Shown: positions 55,991 to 64,000 of the stretch, one piece after another
How positions within the stretch are numbered: position 1 is the stretch's first letter
How the letters are laid out: each line of letters opens with the position of its first letter
Assembly (NCBI GenBank): GCA_041391505.1
Contig: JAWKNW010000018.1
Coordinates: 62,001 to 126,000 of the forward strand
DNA length: 64,000 bases
Source: Rhodothermales bacterium
GTDB taxonomy: Bacteria; Bacteroidota; Rhodothermia; Rhodothermales; JAHQVL01
Direction: 5' to 3'
Notes under the pieces: model-generated
Database searches by the model: none
Seen by the model: the letters and a program-made list of their open reading frames with translations, nothing else
Told to the model about the DNA's origin: nothing
Position numbers and translations under genes: made by a program

Positions 55991-58856
55991 CGCGCATCAT
56001 CTGGCGGATCGCCACATAGTCGTCCGTTTCGATCCGGTAGACGTAGAGGCCGGAGGCGGCGCGGGAGCCGTCGAACACGACTTCGTGGTAGCCGGCCGGC
56101 ATCGGGGCGTCGACGAGTTCCTCCACCTCGCGGCCGAGGACGTCATAGACCCGCAGCGCGACGTGGCCGGCCCGCGGCAGCGCAAACCGGATGGTGGTCC
56201 GCTCGCTGAACGGGTTCGGATAGCTCTGCTCGAGCGCATACGCGATCGGCAGGAGCCCCTCGTCGTCCGTCGACGAGGCTACGGCGGCCGCGCTGAGGAG
56301 CAGGCCGGAAACGGGCTGGGCGAGCGTGATCGTTTTGCCCTCCGACAGCGTTTCGGCGTAGACGTCGCGCGCGGCGTCGTTGAGCGTGATGCGCCGGCTG
56401 TTCAGGTTGTGCGCCGTCACGCGGATCGGGAAGGCGGCGCCCCGGAGCAGCACGGTGTCGGCCTTCGCGTCGAGGATGCCCACCTGGGCGTTGTCGATAA
56501 ACCGGGCGTCAAACGTAAGCTCGGGCGGCATCGGGGGGCGGAGGAACGCGATCGCGTCGTCTTCCTCGAGCGTCCTGGGCGCCAGATACAGCGTCTGCAC
56601 CTGGCCGGCGGCGTCGACGATCTCCAGTTCGGTCCACGTCGAGTCGACGCTGCGCCGGCGCGAGAGGGTGGCCACGGGGCGGTCGATCGGCTGCTGCGGC
56701 GCGCCCGAGATGCCGGTCTGCACCACCAGGTTGCCGGCGCCGCTGGATTTGACCCAGTACGCCCGGCCCTTCTTGAGCGAGTCGGCCTCCACGTACCCGT
56801 TGTCGTAGCCGTAGAAGGCAGACTGGATCAGCCCGCCCGGCGAGGTGGTTAGCGTGCTGGCTTTCATGTCGACATCGAACCCGCCGATGAGATTCCAGCC
56901 GGCGACCAGAGGCACGTTGGTGCCCGGCGTGTGCCCGCAGACGTTGAAGGTTTTGGGCTTGGACGAATAGAACCAGTACCCTTTACCCTGATCGAGCGTC
57001 AGCGCGTCGGCGTACCCGCCGGCGTACCCGAATGCCGAGGCCTTCTTGTCGTTGAACAGCGCGCCGATGCGGTTATCGAGCGGGTCGATGGGAATGGAGA
57101 GCATGTTCCATCCCTTGACGACGTTGAAATCGACGCAGGAGCCGGCCGGGAAACGCTGGATGGTGAGCGTCTGCGTGGTTTTGTCGACGAGACGGTACGT
57201 GTTGGTGGCCTTGAGGTCGACGTTCACGATGGCGCCGGTTTCGGTGTCGGTCATCCGGTAGAAGCCCGTCGAGAGGCGGCTGGGGTCCCACGTGAAGGTG
57301 ATGGGGATGCCGCCGCTGATGTTGAGCGTCCAGGTCTGGGGCACCGTCGCCGCCGGCCGGTAGTCGTTGTTCGTGTACGTGATGCCGTCCGGCAGCAGGA
57401 AGGACGTGTGAAACACTTCGCTGGGCGGGGGCGGGGGCAGCTTGGACTCGCCGCAGGAGGCGTCGAGGGCGTTGGTGTTCGACGTGCTCTGGCCGATCGC
57501 GAAGGTGTTTTCGAGCTTGTATTTGTCCTTGGCCGTCATGTACAGCTTCCAGTCGTAGCCGCAAGCCAGATCGGCGATGGCGGCGTCGAGCTGGATGCGG
57601 GGGATGGGGGCCACGCCCGACCGGCCGCTGATCATCACCCCCGTGTCGATGAAGGCGTTCAGGATCTGGCTGATGGTCGCCGTCGGCTTGGCCTGGCGCA
57701 TGACGGCCCAGGCGCCGGCGGTCATCGGGGCCGAGAAGCTGGTGCCGCTCACGGCGGAGTACCCGCCCGTGAAATCGTACGACGTGGTGATACTCTGTCC
57801 CGGCGCGAGCAGCTTGACCATGCTGGCGTGGTTGCTGAACGAGGTGATCGCGTCGTCTTTGGTCGTGGCGCCGACCGCGATCGCCGTCGATATACAGGCC
57901 GGCGAGGAAATCGATTTGGTATAGCCGTTGTTGCCGCTGGCGATGATCGTCGCGATGCCGGCCGCCGCGAGCTGGTCGATCGCGGTCTTGGTCGCCGCGT
58001 TGGCGGCGTCGCACTGATCGTGGTTTGTGTAGCGTCCGCCGCCCAGGCTCATGTTGACGGCCGCGATCGCGTAGGTCGTGCGCCGGGAGTAGACGTAATC
58101 GAGCGCGGCGATGTAGTCGGACGGCCACGCCAACACGTTGCCGCCGCCGTGGTTCGAAAAGACGGTGATGATGGTGGCCTTGGCATCCTTCGCGACGCCG
58201 TTGAAGCCGATCGAGCCGTTGTCCTTACCGATCACGACGCCCGTGACCCCGGTGCCGTGGAGGCAGCCGTGGCCGACGGTGGTCGGATCGCAGCCGGCCC
58301 CCGAGCCCGTGCCCGTCTGCGTGTCCTGGCCGTTCGGGCAGATCGACGTGGAGACGCCCGCGACGTTTTTGGAGAAACACGCCTCTTCCCGGATGCGGGC
58401 CTTGTAGAAGACGTGGTTCAGGTTGTAGCCCGAGTCGAGGATGGCCACGGTCTGGTTCAGACCCGTCTTGCTGGCCGCCCAGGCGGCCTGGGCGCCGATG
58501 ATCTGGGTCGCTTCCGCCAGCACGGGCGGCACGGGGAGGTCTTCCTGGACGGCCGTCACGCCGGACATGCCGGTGAGGGTGGCCAGGCCGGCGGCATCGA
58601 CTTCGAGCGCCACCAGCGGGAAGTTTTCATACACCCGGGCATCGCTCAGGCTGAGCGACATCAGGCGGTTGACGGTGGAGGTTTTTCCCGCGGCGGACGC
58701 GGTGTCCAGCACGGCGATGACGCGGACGGAGCCCGCGGCGCGGGCTTTGTCCGCCATCTCGAGCACGTGTGCTTGCGTCGCCATCTGGGCGTAGCTGCGC
58801 GTCGGCAGGATGCTCAGTACGAGCAGCAAAACGACGGTTTTGTAGAGGTTAGCCAT
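55983..58856 (-). CDS. T9SS-secreted subtilisin-like serine protease
   Basis: A signal peptide (VVLLLVLSILPTRSYAQ) is followed by an inhibitor-like propeptide and an S8 domain with the triad Asp141 (AILDSG), His200 (HGTGVTG) and Ser373 (GTSFSAP), and the oxyanion Asn in SGNNG. Extra Cys pairs suggest disulfides. After about residue 430 comes a beta-rich region with a PPPPP linker and two repeated 'GWN...GYW' blocks. The C-terminal end is a T9SS sorting domain (QSYPNPFSERTTI). The beta region matches the whole mature part of the neighbouring gene at 58938. It is likely exported to the surface or medium. Eighty-one bases separate it from that gene on the same strand. Confidence 0.93.
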   Translation of the reverse strand: MANLYKTVVLLLVLSILPTRSYAQMATQAHVLEMADKARAAGSVRVIAVLDTASAAGKTSTVNRLMSLSLSDARVYENFPLVALEVDAAGLATLTGMSGVTAVQEDLPVPPVLAEATQIIGAQAAWAASKTGLNQTVAILDSGYNLNHVFYKARIREEACFSKNVAGVSTSICPNGQDTQTGTGSGAGCDPTTVGHGCLHGTGVTGVVIGKDNGSIGFNGVAKDAKATIITVFSNHGGGNVLAWPSDYIAALDYVYSRRTTYAIAAVNMSLGGGRYTNHDQCDAANAATKTAIDQLAAAGIATIIASGNNGYTKSISSPACISTAIAVGATTKDDAITSFSNHASMVKLLAPGQSITTSYDFTGGYSAVSGTSFSAPMTAGAWAVMRQAKPTATISQILNAFIDTGVMISGRSGVAPIPRIQLDAAIADLACGYDWKLYMTAKDKYKLENTFAIGQSTSNTNALDASCGESKLPPPPPSEVFHTSFLLPDGITYTNNDYRPAATVPQTWTLNISGGIPITFTWDPSRLSTGFYRMTDTETGAIVNVDLKATNTYRLVDKTTQTLTIQRFPAGSCVDFNVVKGWNMLSIPIDPLDNRIGALFNDKKASAFGYAGGYADALTLDQGKGYWFYSSKPKTFNVCGHTPGTNVPLVAGWNLIGGFDVDMKASTLTTSPGGLIQSAFYGYDNGYVEADSLKKGRAYWVKSSGAGNLVVQTGISGAPQQPIDRPVATLSRRRSVDSTWTELEIVDAAGQVQTLYLAPRTLEEDDAIAFLRPPMPPELTFDARFIDNAQVGILDAKADTVLLRGAAFPIRVTAHNLNSRRITLNDAARDVYAETLSEGKTITLAQPVSGLLLSAAAVASSTDDEGLLPIAYALEQSYPNPFSERTTIRFALPRAGHVALRVYDVLGREVEELVDAPMPAGYHEVVFDGSRAASGLYVYRIETDDYVAIRQMMRVR

Positions 58857-58937
58857 GATAATCGTTAGCCGGAATAATGGGTGCTGAGGGCCAGGCGGGC
58901 GGCATCGCCGCCGGTTCGAACGGGGGGTGGGCTGGCG

Positions 58938-60614
58938 TTACTTGACGAGCACGAGGGTCCGCGCGGCGCGATAGTCACCGGCTTCCAGCGTGTAGTAGTA
59001 GAAGCCGGCGGAGAGCGCGCTCGCATCGAACGTCCGCTCGTAGACCCCCGGAGCCTGGATGCTCTCTTCGAGCGTGGCCACGATCTGGCCGAGGGCGTTG
59101 AAGACGCGGAGCCGCACCGAAGCGGAGGTCGGCAACTGGTATTTCAGCGTCGTCGTGCGCGAGAACGGATTGGGATAGCCCGGATGCAGCGCGAAGGCGG
59201 TGTCGAACGTCGTCGGGTCTTCCGTTCCGACCTGTTCCGCGCCGAGCGTGAGCCGCAACAGGCCCATGGGCTCCGTAATCGTCGCCGGCCGGCTCTCCTG
59301 CACCGCGGTGTAGAACGCGGACTGGCCGGATCCATCCGTCACGTACAGGGCCTGATCGCTGAGATTTTCGGCAGTGAGCGTGAGGGGGTAGTCCACGCCG
59401 CTCAGCTCGATGAGCGCCGGCGCGGCGAACAGGGCCGCGACCTGCAGGCCCGAGGCGAAGCGGGCGTCGAAAACGTCCCCGGGGGCCTTTGGCGGCAAGG
59501 CGTAGTCGAAGGTCTCATCGCTCGACAGGGCCCGCTGCGATACAAACAGGGTCTGCGTGCTCCCGCTCGCAGTGGTCAGCCGGAGCGTCGTCCATTCCGG
59601 ATCCTCGGCGCGCACCGCGAAGGGCCGGCTGAAGGGGTCCGCATCGGTCTTGCCCGCGCCGACGGTCAGAACGGCCACCTTGTTCGAGTTGACCCAGTAC
59701 CCGCGGCCGGCCTTCAGGCTGTCCGTCACAAACATGGTCCCGTCGTAGCCGTAGTAGCTGGACAGCACCGTGGTCGAGGGGTTCTTGACGATCGACCCGA
59801 TGGGCTTGGACTGATTGTGGGGACCAACGAGGTTCCAGCCGATCGCCACGTCGATGCCGCCGTCGGCGTAGATGCCGCAGATGCTGTAGGTCGCCGCTTT
59901 TTTGAATTGCATCCAGTACCCTTTGCCCGTCGCCAGCTGCGCGGGGGCCTCATAGCCGGCGTTGAACCCGTAGGGGCGCGCGCGCTTGTCCGAGAAGAGG
60001 GCCTGGGGACGCATATCATAAGCTTCCAGCGGGATCGAAAAGAGATTCCAGCCGGCCGTCACCGGCAGATCGATGCACGGACCGTCGGGATACCGTTCGA
60101 TCACGAGCTCCGTGATCGTCTTGTCCGTGAGCACATATTTGGTCGTGGTGGCCATGTCGATGCTGACATAGCCGCCATTGATCGTATCTTTGAGCCAGAA
60201 ATCGCCGGCCGGCAGCGCCGTCGGGTCCCATTCGAACGTAAACGAGTGGGCGCCGCTCAGGACGATGCGCCAGGTGACGCGCTGCGACCCATTGCTCCGG
60301 TAGTCGGCCGCCGAATACGATTTTGCGTCGGGAAGAAGAAAGCGCGCCCCAAAGATGCCGGGCGGCGGAGGCGGCGGGGTGTCGGCCTCGCCACAGGTTG
60401 CATTGACCGCGTCAGACGCCGAGGACGACTGGCCGATGGTGAGGGTCTCTGTCTGCTTTTTAGCGTCCTTGACGCTGATCGGCAATTCCCAGTCGGCCCC
60501 ACAGGCCGATTGAATGCTCACGTGCTGCGCCTGTGCTGCGGGGGTGGCCGCCGCGAAAAGCAAACACACGAGCCCTAGTGTTGCCGCGGAGTACCGGGAA
60601 ACATACAAATTCAT
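58938..60614 (-). CDS. T9SS-secreted protein, protease-less paralogue of the neighbouring subtilase
   Basis: A signal peptide (GLVCLLFAAATPAAQAQ) is followed by Cys-bearing blocks: ACGADWEL, a TxTIGQSSS segment, CGEADTPPPPPP, then FEWDPTALPAG, CIDLPVTAGWNLFSIP, GKGYWM, ICG, GWNLVG and GRGYWVNS. A T9SS sorting domain (GYPNPFSRTTTL) ends it. Every block has a counterpart in the same order in the C-terminal half of the subtilase downstream, so it is that protein without protease. It is probably a binding or targeting module. Upstream is the divergent AAA+ gene. Confidence 0.85.
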   Translation of the reverse strand: MNLYVSRYSAATLGLVCLLFAAATPAAQAQHVSIQSACGADWELPISVKDAKKQTETLTIGQSSSASDAVNATCGEADTPPPPPPGIFGARFLLPDAKSYSAADYRSNGSQRVTWRIVLSGAHSFTFEWDPTALPAGDFWLKDTINGGYVSIDMATTTKYVLTDKTITELVIERYPDGPCIDLPVTAGWNLFSIPLEAYDMRPQALFSDKRARPYGFNAGYEAPAQLATGKGYWMQFKKAATYSICGIYADGGIDVAIGWNLVGPHNQSKPIGSIVKNPSTTVLSSYYGYDGTMFVTDSLKAGRGYWVNSNKVAVLTVGAGKTDADPFSRPFAVRAEDPEWTTLRLTTASGSTQTLFVSQRALSSDETFDYALPPKAPGDVFDARFASGLQVAALFAAPALIELSGVDYPLTLTAENLSDQALYVTDGSGQSAFYTAVQESRPATITEPMGLLRLTLGAEQVGTEDPTTFDTAFALHPGYPNPFSRTTTLKYQLPTSASVRLRVFNALGQIVATLEESIQAPGVYERTFDASALSAGFYYYTLEAGDYRAARTLVLVK

Positions 60615-60761
60615 AGATCCATGCCAGTTATCCGTCGAAGCGGTAGTTGAACAGGGAGGTGGGGTTTGAACATGTAATCGGATTGACGGGGGGTTACTTT
60701 ATTAAGGTTGGCTCAATTCTTGGCGGAATTATCGACCCCCCGAATGGCAAGCTTTTCAGGA

Positions 60762-63700
60762 ATGGAACACGCGTTTTTTCTCTTCGTCGGGCTGCTGCTC
60801 GGATTCTTGATCTGGTTCATCGGCCGGCGCCGCGCGGACGGCGCCTCGAACAAGCCGGCCGCCGTGGGCGATGCCCTGCAGCGCAACCTGTATAGCGTCG
60901 CGGAGGAACTCGAACCGTTCCTGCACCGCTCCGCGCATCCGCGGGACCTGCTCACCCATGCCCGGTTTCAGGAAACCCTCGCCCAGCTCGTCGAGGCGGA
61001 CTTCCCGGTCGAGGTGCTCCTCGCGTATGCCGCCGGCGAGAATCTGGTGATCTCGTGCCTCGCGCTCGAGGCGCTCGCGCAAAAGCCGGAGGATCCCTCC
61101 ATCGCCATCCGCATCCTCGAGCGGATCCAGCGCATCTACCTCTGGCCGTTTTTCTTCGCCACGCGCGCCATGCAGCGCCACGGCGGCCGGCAGCTGGCCG
61201 GCCGGCTCCTCCTGGCGGGGCAGACCTGGTGGAAGGACAACCCCATCCTGCTCGAATTTCTGCGCGGCTTTGTCGGAGAACGCATCGACGAAGGGGAACG
61301 CATCACGTTCGAGGGCCTTCTCGACGAGCTGGAGACCGAACAGGCCGACGTGGTCGAGGGGCTCCTCGCGGCGCTGCATCTGGACGCCCTGCAACCGCTC
61401 GCCGCCGAGCTGCACGCCTGGCGCAGCGCCCTGATCGACCGCAAGGCGCTGGGGCGGATCGGCACCGTATGGGCCCAGCCGCCGGTCCACGACATCGTGC
61501 CCCATGCCGTCCTGGATCACCATGCCGACCAGGTGCTCGAAGCCTTGCGCCAGGATCGGTCGCGCTCGGCGCTCGTCGTAGGCGACGCCGGCGTCGGGAA
61601 GACCACGCTCATCCACGCCGTCGCCGGCCGCCTCCAGGCCGAGGGGTGGATCGTCTTCGAAGCCGGCGCGATGGATGTCGTCGCCGGCCAGATGTTTGTC
61701 GGCCAGCTCGAAGAACGCGTCCAGGAGCTGATGCGCAACCTCGCCGGCCATCGCAAGGTGCTCTGGGTCATCGCGGACTTCCACGACCTCATCTTCGCCG
61801 GCTGGCACCGCGACAACCCGCGCAGCGTGCTCGACATGATCGCGCCCTTCATCGAAAACGGCAGCCTGACGGTGCTGGGAGAGACGGAGCCGGCGGCCTA
61901 CGAGCGCATCGTCCAGGTCAAGCCCCTGCTCCGATCCAGCCTCAAGGCGATCACCGTCGAGCCGCTCGACGACACGCGCACCCTCGACCTCGCCCGCGCC
62001 TGGAGCGAGCGGCGCGCCACCGCCGACGGGTTTCCCCCGATCCGCGAGGAGATCCTGCGCGAGGCCCTGCAACTCGCCCGCCAGTACCTGGACAAGTCGG
62101 CCACGCCGGGCAATCTGCTGGACTTGCTGCGGCTCGCCCAGGGGACGCGTTCCGAGGCCGGCGATCCCGAGCCGCTCCGCTCCGAACGTCTCATCGCCAC
62201 GCTCACCGAGCTGACGGGCCTTCCGGCTTCCCTGCTCAGCGAACGCGAACGGCTGGATCTGGACGCCCTCCGCGCCCTCTTTCAGCAGCGCGTCCTGGGG
62301 CAGCCGGAGGCGGTAGATTGCCTGGTCGAACGCGTCGCCATGATCAAGGCCGGCCTGTGCGACCCCTCGCGCCCGTCCGGCGTGTTTCTCTTCGTCGGGC
62401 CCACCGGGACGGGGAAAACGGAGATCGCGAAGACCCTCGCCCAGTTTCTCTTCGGCAACCCGGACCGCATGATCCGGCTCGACATGAGCGAGTTCATGAC
62501 GGAAGACGCGCTCCGCCGGCTGCTCGGCGACGCCGAACGCGGCGCGGAGTCGGTCGCGCTCGTCAACCAGATCCGGAAACAGCCCTTTTCGGTCGTCCTG
62601 CTCGACGAATTCGAGAAGGCGCATCCGGGCATCTGGGACCTCTTCCTGCAGGTGTTCGACGACGGCCGGCTCACCGACCGCCGGGGAAACACGGCCGACT
62701 TCCGCCACGCGATCATCATCCTCACCTCGAATCTGGGCGCCGCGGTCCCGGCCGGCAACAGCGTGGGTTTCGGGGGCGAACAAAGGACATTTTCATCGGA
62801 TAGCGTCGAGCGTGCGGCGCGGCAGACCTTCCGCCCGGAGTTTCTGAATCGCATCGACCGCGTCGTCGTCTTCCGCCCCCTCAGCCGGACCATCGCCCGC
62901 GACATCCTGCTCAAGGAGCTGCGCGACGTGCTCACGCGCCGCGGTCTCCGCAACCGCGATTGGGCGGTCGAATGGGAAGATTCGGCGCTCGATTTCCTGC
63001 TCGAAAAGGGCTTCAGCAACGAACTGGGCGCCCGCCCGCTCAAGCGGGCCATCGAGCGCTACCTGCTCTCGCCCCTCGCCATGACGATCGTCAACCATCA
63101 GTTTCCCGAGGGCGATCAATTTCTCTTCGTGCGCAGCGCGGGGGATGGGCTCGATGTCGAGTTCATCGACCCCGATCAGGCCGATACGGAGGACGCGCCG
63201 GCCGCGGAGGCGCGCCCGCCGGAAGCGCCCTTCCAGTTGCAACCGCTCGTGCTCGAACCCCTCGGCACGCGGGCCGAGGTCGACGGCCTCGTCGATCGCT
63301 TCGAGGCGCTGCTGGATGCTATCGAGTCCGACGCGTGGGAGCAGCGCAAGGCAGCGGCGCTGGAGCGGACCGCGGAGGCGTCGTTCTGGGAGTGGGATGG
63401 ACGGTACGACGTGCTGTCGCAGGTCGAGTTTATGGATCGCATCGAGCGGGCCGCGGACACGGCGGAGTCGCTGTTGACCCGGCTGCAGGGCGAAGGCCGG
63501 CAGGAGCGGTCCGCCTACTCGCCGGTGCTCATCCAGCGTCTCGCGCAGCGGCTGTATGTGCTCGAACGCGCGATCGAACAGGAGGCATCGAGCGCGCCGC
63601 GCGACGCCTTCCTCCTGATTGACACAGGCCGCGACGGCGCGCCGGCGGGCGCGGATGCGCGGGAGTTCGCGGAGGCGATCGGGGGCATGTACGTCGGCTG

Positions 63701-64000
63701 GGCGCAGAAACGCCAGATGCGGCACACCGTGCTGCAACGGTTCGGGGAAGGGGGGAGCGAGCCGGGGCGGATGATCCTCGCCGTCACCGGGTTCGGCTCG
63801 TACGGGATTCTGGCCGGCGAAGACGGGTGGCACGTCTGGGAGGCGCCCGGCGAGGGGAAATCGTTCCAGCGCCTGCGCGTGCGGGTCCGGGTGGCGCCGC
63901 AGCCCGTGCGGCCGGCGGATACCGCAGCCGCCCTGCGCCAGCAGGCCGAGGCGACGCTGGCCGGGCTGCCGGCGAACGCGGTGATCGTGCGGCGCTATCG
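60762..64000 (+). CDS. Clp-type AAA+ ATPase with release-factor PCRF-like domain (partial)
   Basis: The reading frame stays open to the window end (1079 complete codons). An N-terminal membrane segment (FFLFVGLLLGFLIWFIG) is followed by a helical region and two AAA+ modules. D1 has Walker A GDAGVGKT (274-281), but the Walker B acidic pair is Ala338-Asp339. D2 has GPTGTGKT (546-553), LLDEFEKAH (Asp615, Glu616) and FRPEFLNRID, followed by the ClpB-type small domain (ELGARPLKRAIE). The usual GYVG pore loop is replaced by GDAERGAES (589-597). From about residue 835 the protein reads like the PCRF domain of bacterial release factor 2, including MYVGWAQKR (976-984) and VTGFGSYGILAGEDGWH. ATG 60744 is an in-frame alternative start. 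The gene is cut by the window end, so a catalytic GGQ motif cannot be excluded. Confidence 0.85.
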   Translation, partial: MEHAFFLFVGLLLGFLIWFIGRRRADGASNKPAAVGDALQRNLYSVAEELEPFLHRSAHPRDLLTHARFQETLAQLVEADFPVEVLLAYAAGENLVISCLALEALAQKPEDPSIAIRILERIQRIYLWPFFFATRAMQRHGGRQLAGRLLLAGQTWWKDNPILLEFLRGFVGERIDEGERITFEGLLDELETEQADVVEGLLAALHLDALQPLAAELHAWRSALIDRKALGRIGTVWAQPPVHDIVPHAVLDHHADQVLEALRQDRSRSALVVGDAGVGKTTLIHAVAGRLQAEGWIVFEAGAMDVVAGQMFVGQLEERVQELMRNLAGHRKVLWVIADFHDLIFAGWHRDNPRSVLDMIAPFIENGSLTVLGETEPAAYERIVQVKPLLRSSLKAITVEPLDDTRTLDLARAWSERRATADGFPPIREEILREALQLARQYLDKSATPGNLLDLLRLAQGTRSEAGDPEPLRSERLIATLTELTGLPASLLSERERLDLDALRALFQQRVLGQPEAVDCLVERVAMIKAGLCDPSRPSGVFLFVGPTGTGKTEIAKTLAQFLFGNPDRMIRLDMSEFMTEDALRRLLGDAERGAESVALVNQIRKQPFSVVLLDEFEKAHPGIWDLFLQVFDDGRLTDRRGNTADFRHAIIILTSNLGAAVPAGNSVGFGGEQRTFSSDSVERAARQTFRPEFLNRIDRVVVFRPLSRTIARDILLKELRDVLTRRGLRNRDWAVEWEDSALDFLLEKGFSNELGARPLKRAIERYLLSPLAMTIVNHQFPEGDQFLFVRSAGDGLDVEFIDPDQADTEDAPAAEARPPEAPFQLQPLVLEPLGTRAEVDGLVDRFEALLDAIESDAWEQRKAAALERTAEASFWEWDGRYDVLSQVEFMDRIERAADTAESLLTRLQGEGRQERSAYSPVLIQRLAQRLYVLERAIEQEASSAPRDAFLLIDTGRDGAPAGADAREFAEAIGGMYVGWAQKRQMRHTVLQRFGEGGSEPGRMILAVTGFGSYGILAGEDGWHVWEAPGEGKSFQRLRVRVRVAPQPVRPADTAAALRQQAEATLAGLPANAVIVRRY

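Noticed and set aside
60756..62783. 675-residue minus-strand open frame at the right end
   Set aside because: Antisense to the AAA+ gene, whose own frame contains clear Walker motifs.
61055..62803. 582-residue plus-strand open frame
   Set aside because: Out of frame with the AAA+ motifs; Arg/Pro/His-rich shadow.

Overview
The window is GC-rich, gene-dense bacterial chromosome. Three secreted proteins end in a type IX secretion (T9SS) type A sorting domain (a YPNPF motif followed by a short beta-rich tail). Together with a DUF5687-type ABC permease and haem genes typical of the group, this points to the Bacteroidota/Rhodothermota side of the tree, most likely a Rhodothermales-like organism. 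The assignment rests on protein features only; no rRNA or tRNA gene was seen.

Layout. 92-7127 carries a polysaccharide-deacetylase-like protein, a SPOR-domain lipoprotein, a lipase, a dolichol-kinase-like membrane protein and hemE. 7110-30321 is one 23-kb leftward block of four secreted or outer-membrane genes: a beta-barrel, a 4012-residue repeat protein, a fibronectin-type protein and a 2433-residue adhesin-like T9SS protein. 30894-34210 holds small housekeeping and hypothetical genes: a TPR protein, a TM2 protein, an MmcQ/YjbR protein, an RluA-type pseudouridine synthase and a small HK97 A-domain-like protein. 34642-37337 is hemH-hemL. 37982-40196 is an ABC exporter pair. 40283-50335 carries gluQ, rnr, a four-helix-bundle protein, a tamB-like gene and aroB. 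50390-55990 carries a SpoIIE-type phosphatase, an NRDE/TANGO2 protein, a hydrolase-OsmC fusion and a quinone oxidoreductase. 55983-60614 is a secreted subtilase and its protease-less paralogue. From 60762 a Clp-type AAA+ ATPase with a release-factor-like domain runs off the right end.

How the genes work together. Three haem-pathway enzymes (hemE, hemH, hemL) lie in two places. The 23-kb block looks like a dedicated cell-surface assembly: barrel, very long stalk-like protein, FN3 partner and T9SS-anchored adhesin, with one 4-bp start/stop overlap suggesting translational coupling. The subtilase and its paralogue probably use the same T9SS route. The TamB-like protein is expected in envelope biogenesis.

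Intergenic DNA is unusually structured. It holds foldback elements built from heptamer arrays (variants of GGATGCA), a TTAAGGT inverted array, an element with 34-bp inverted ends and a 14-copy minisatellite. The two most novel objects are the AAA+ protein fused to a release-factor PCRF-like domain (60762-64000) and the four-gene surface block.
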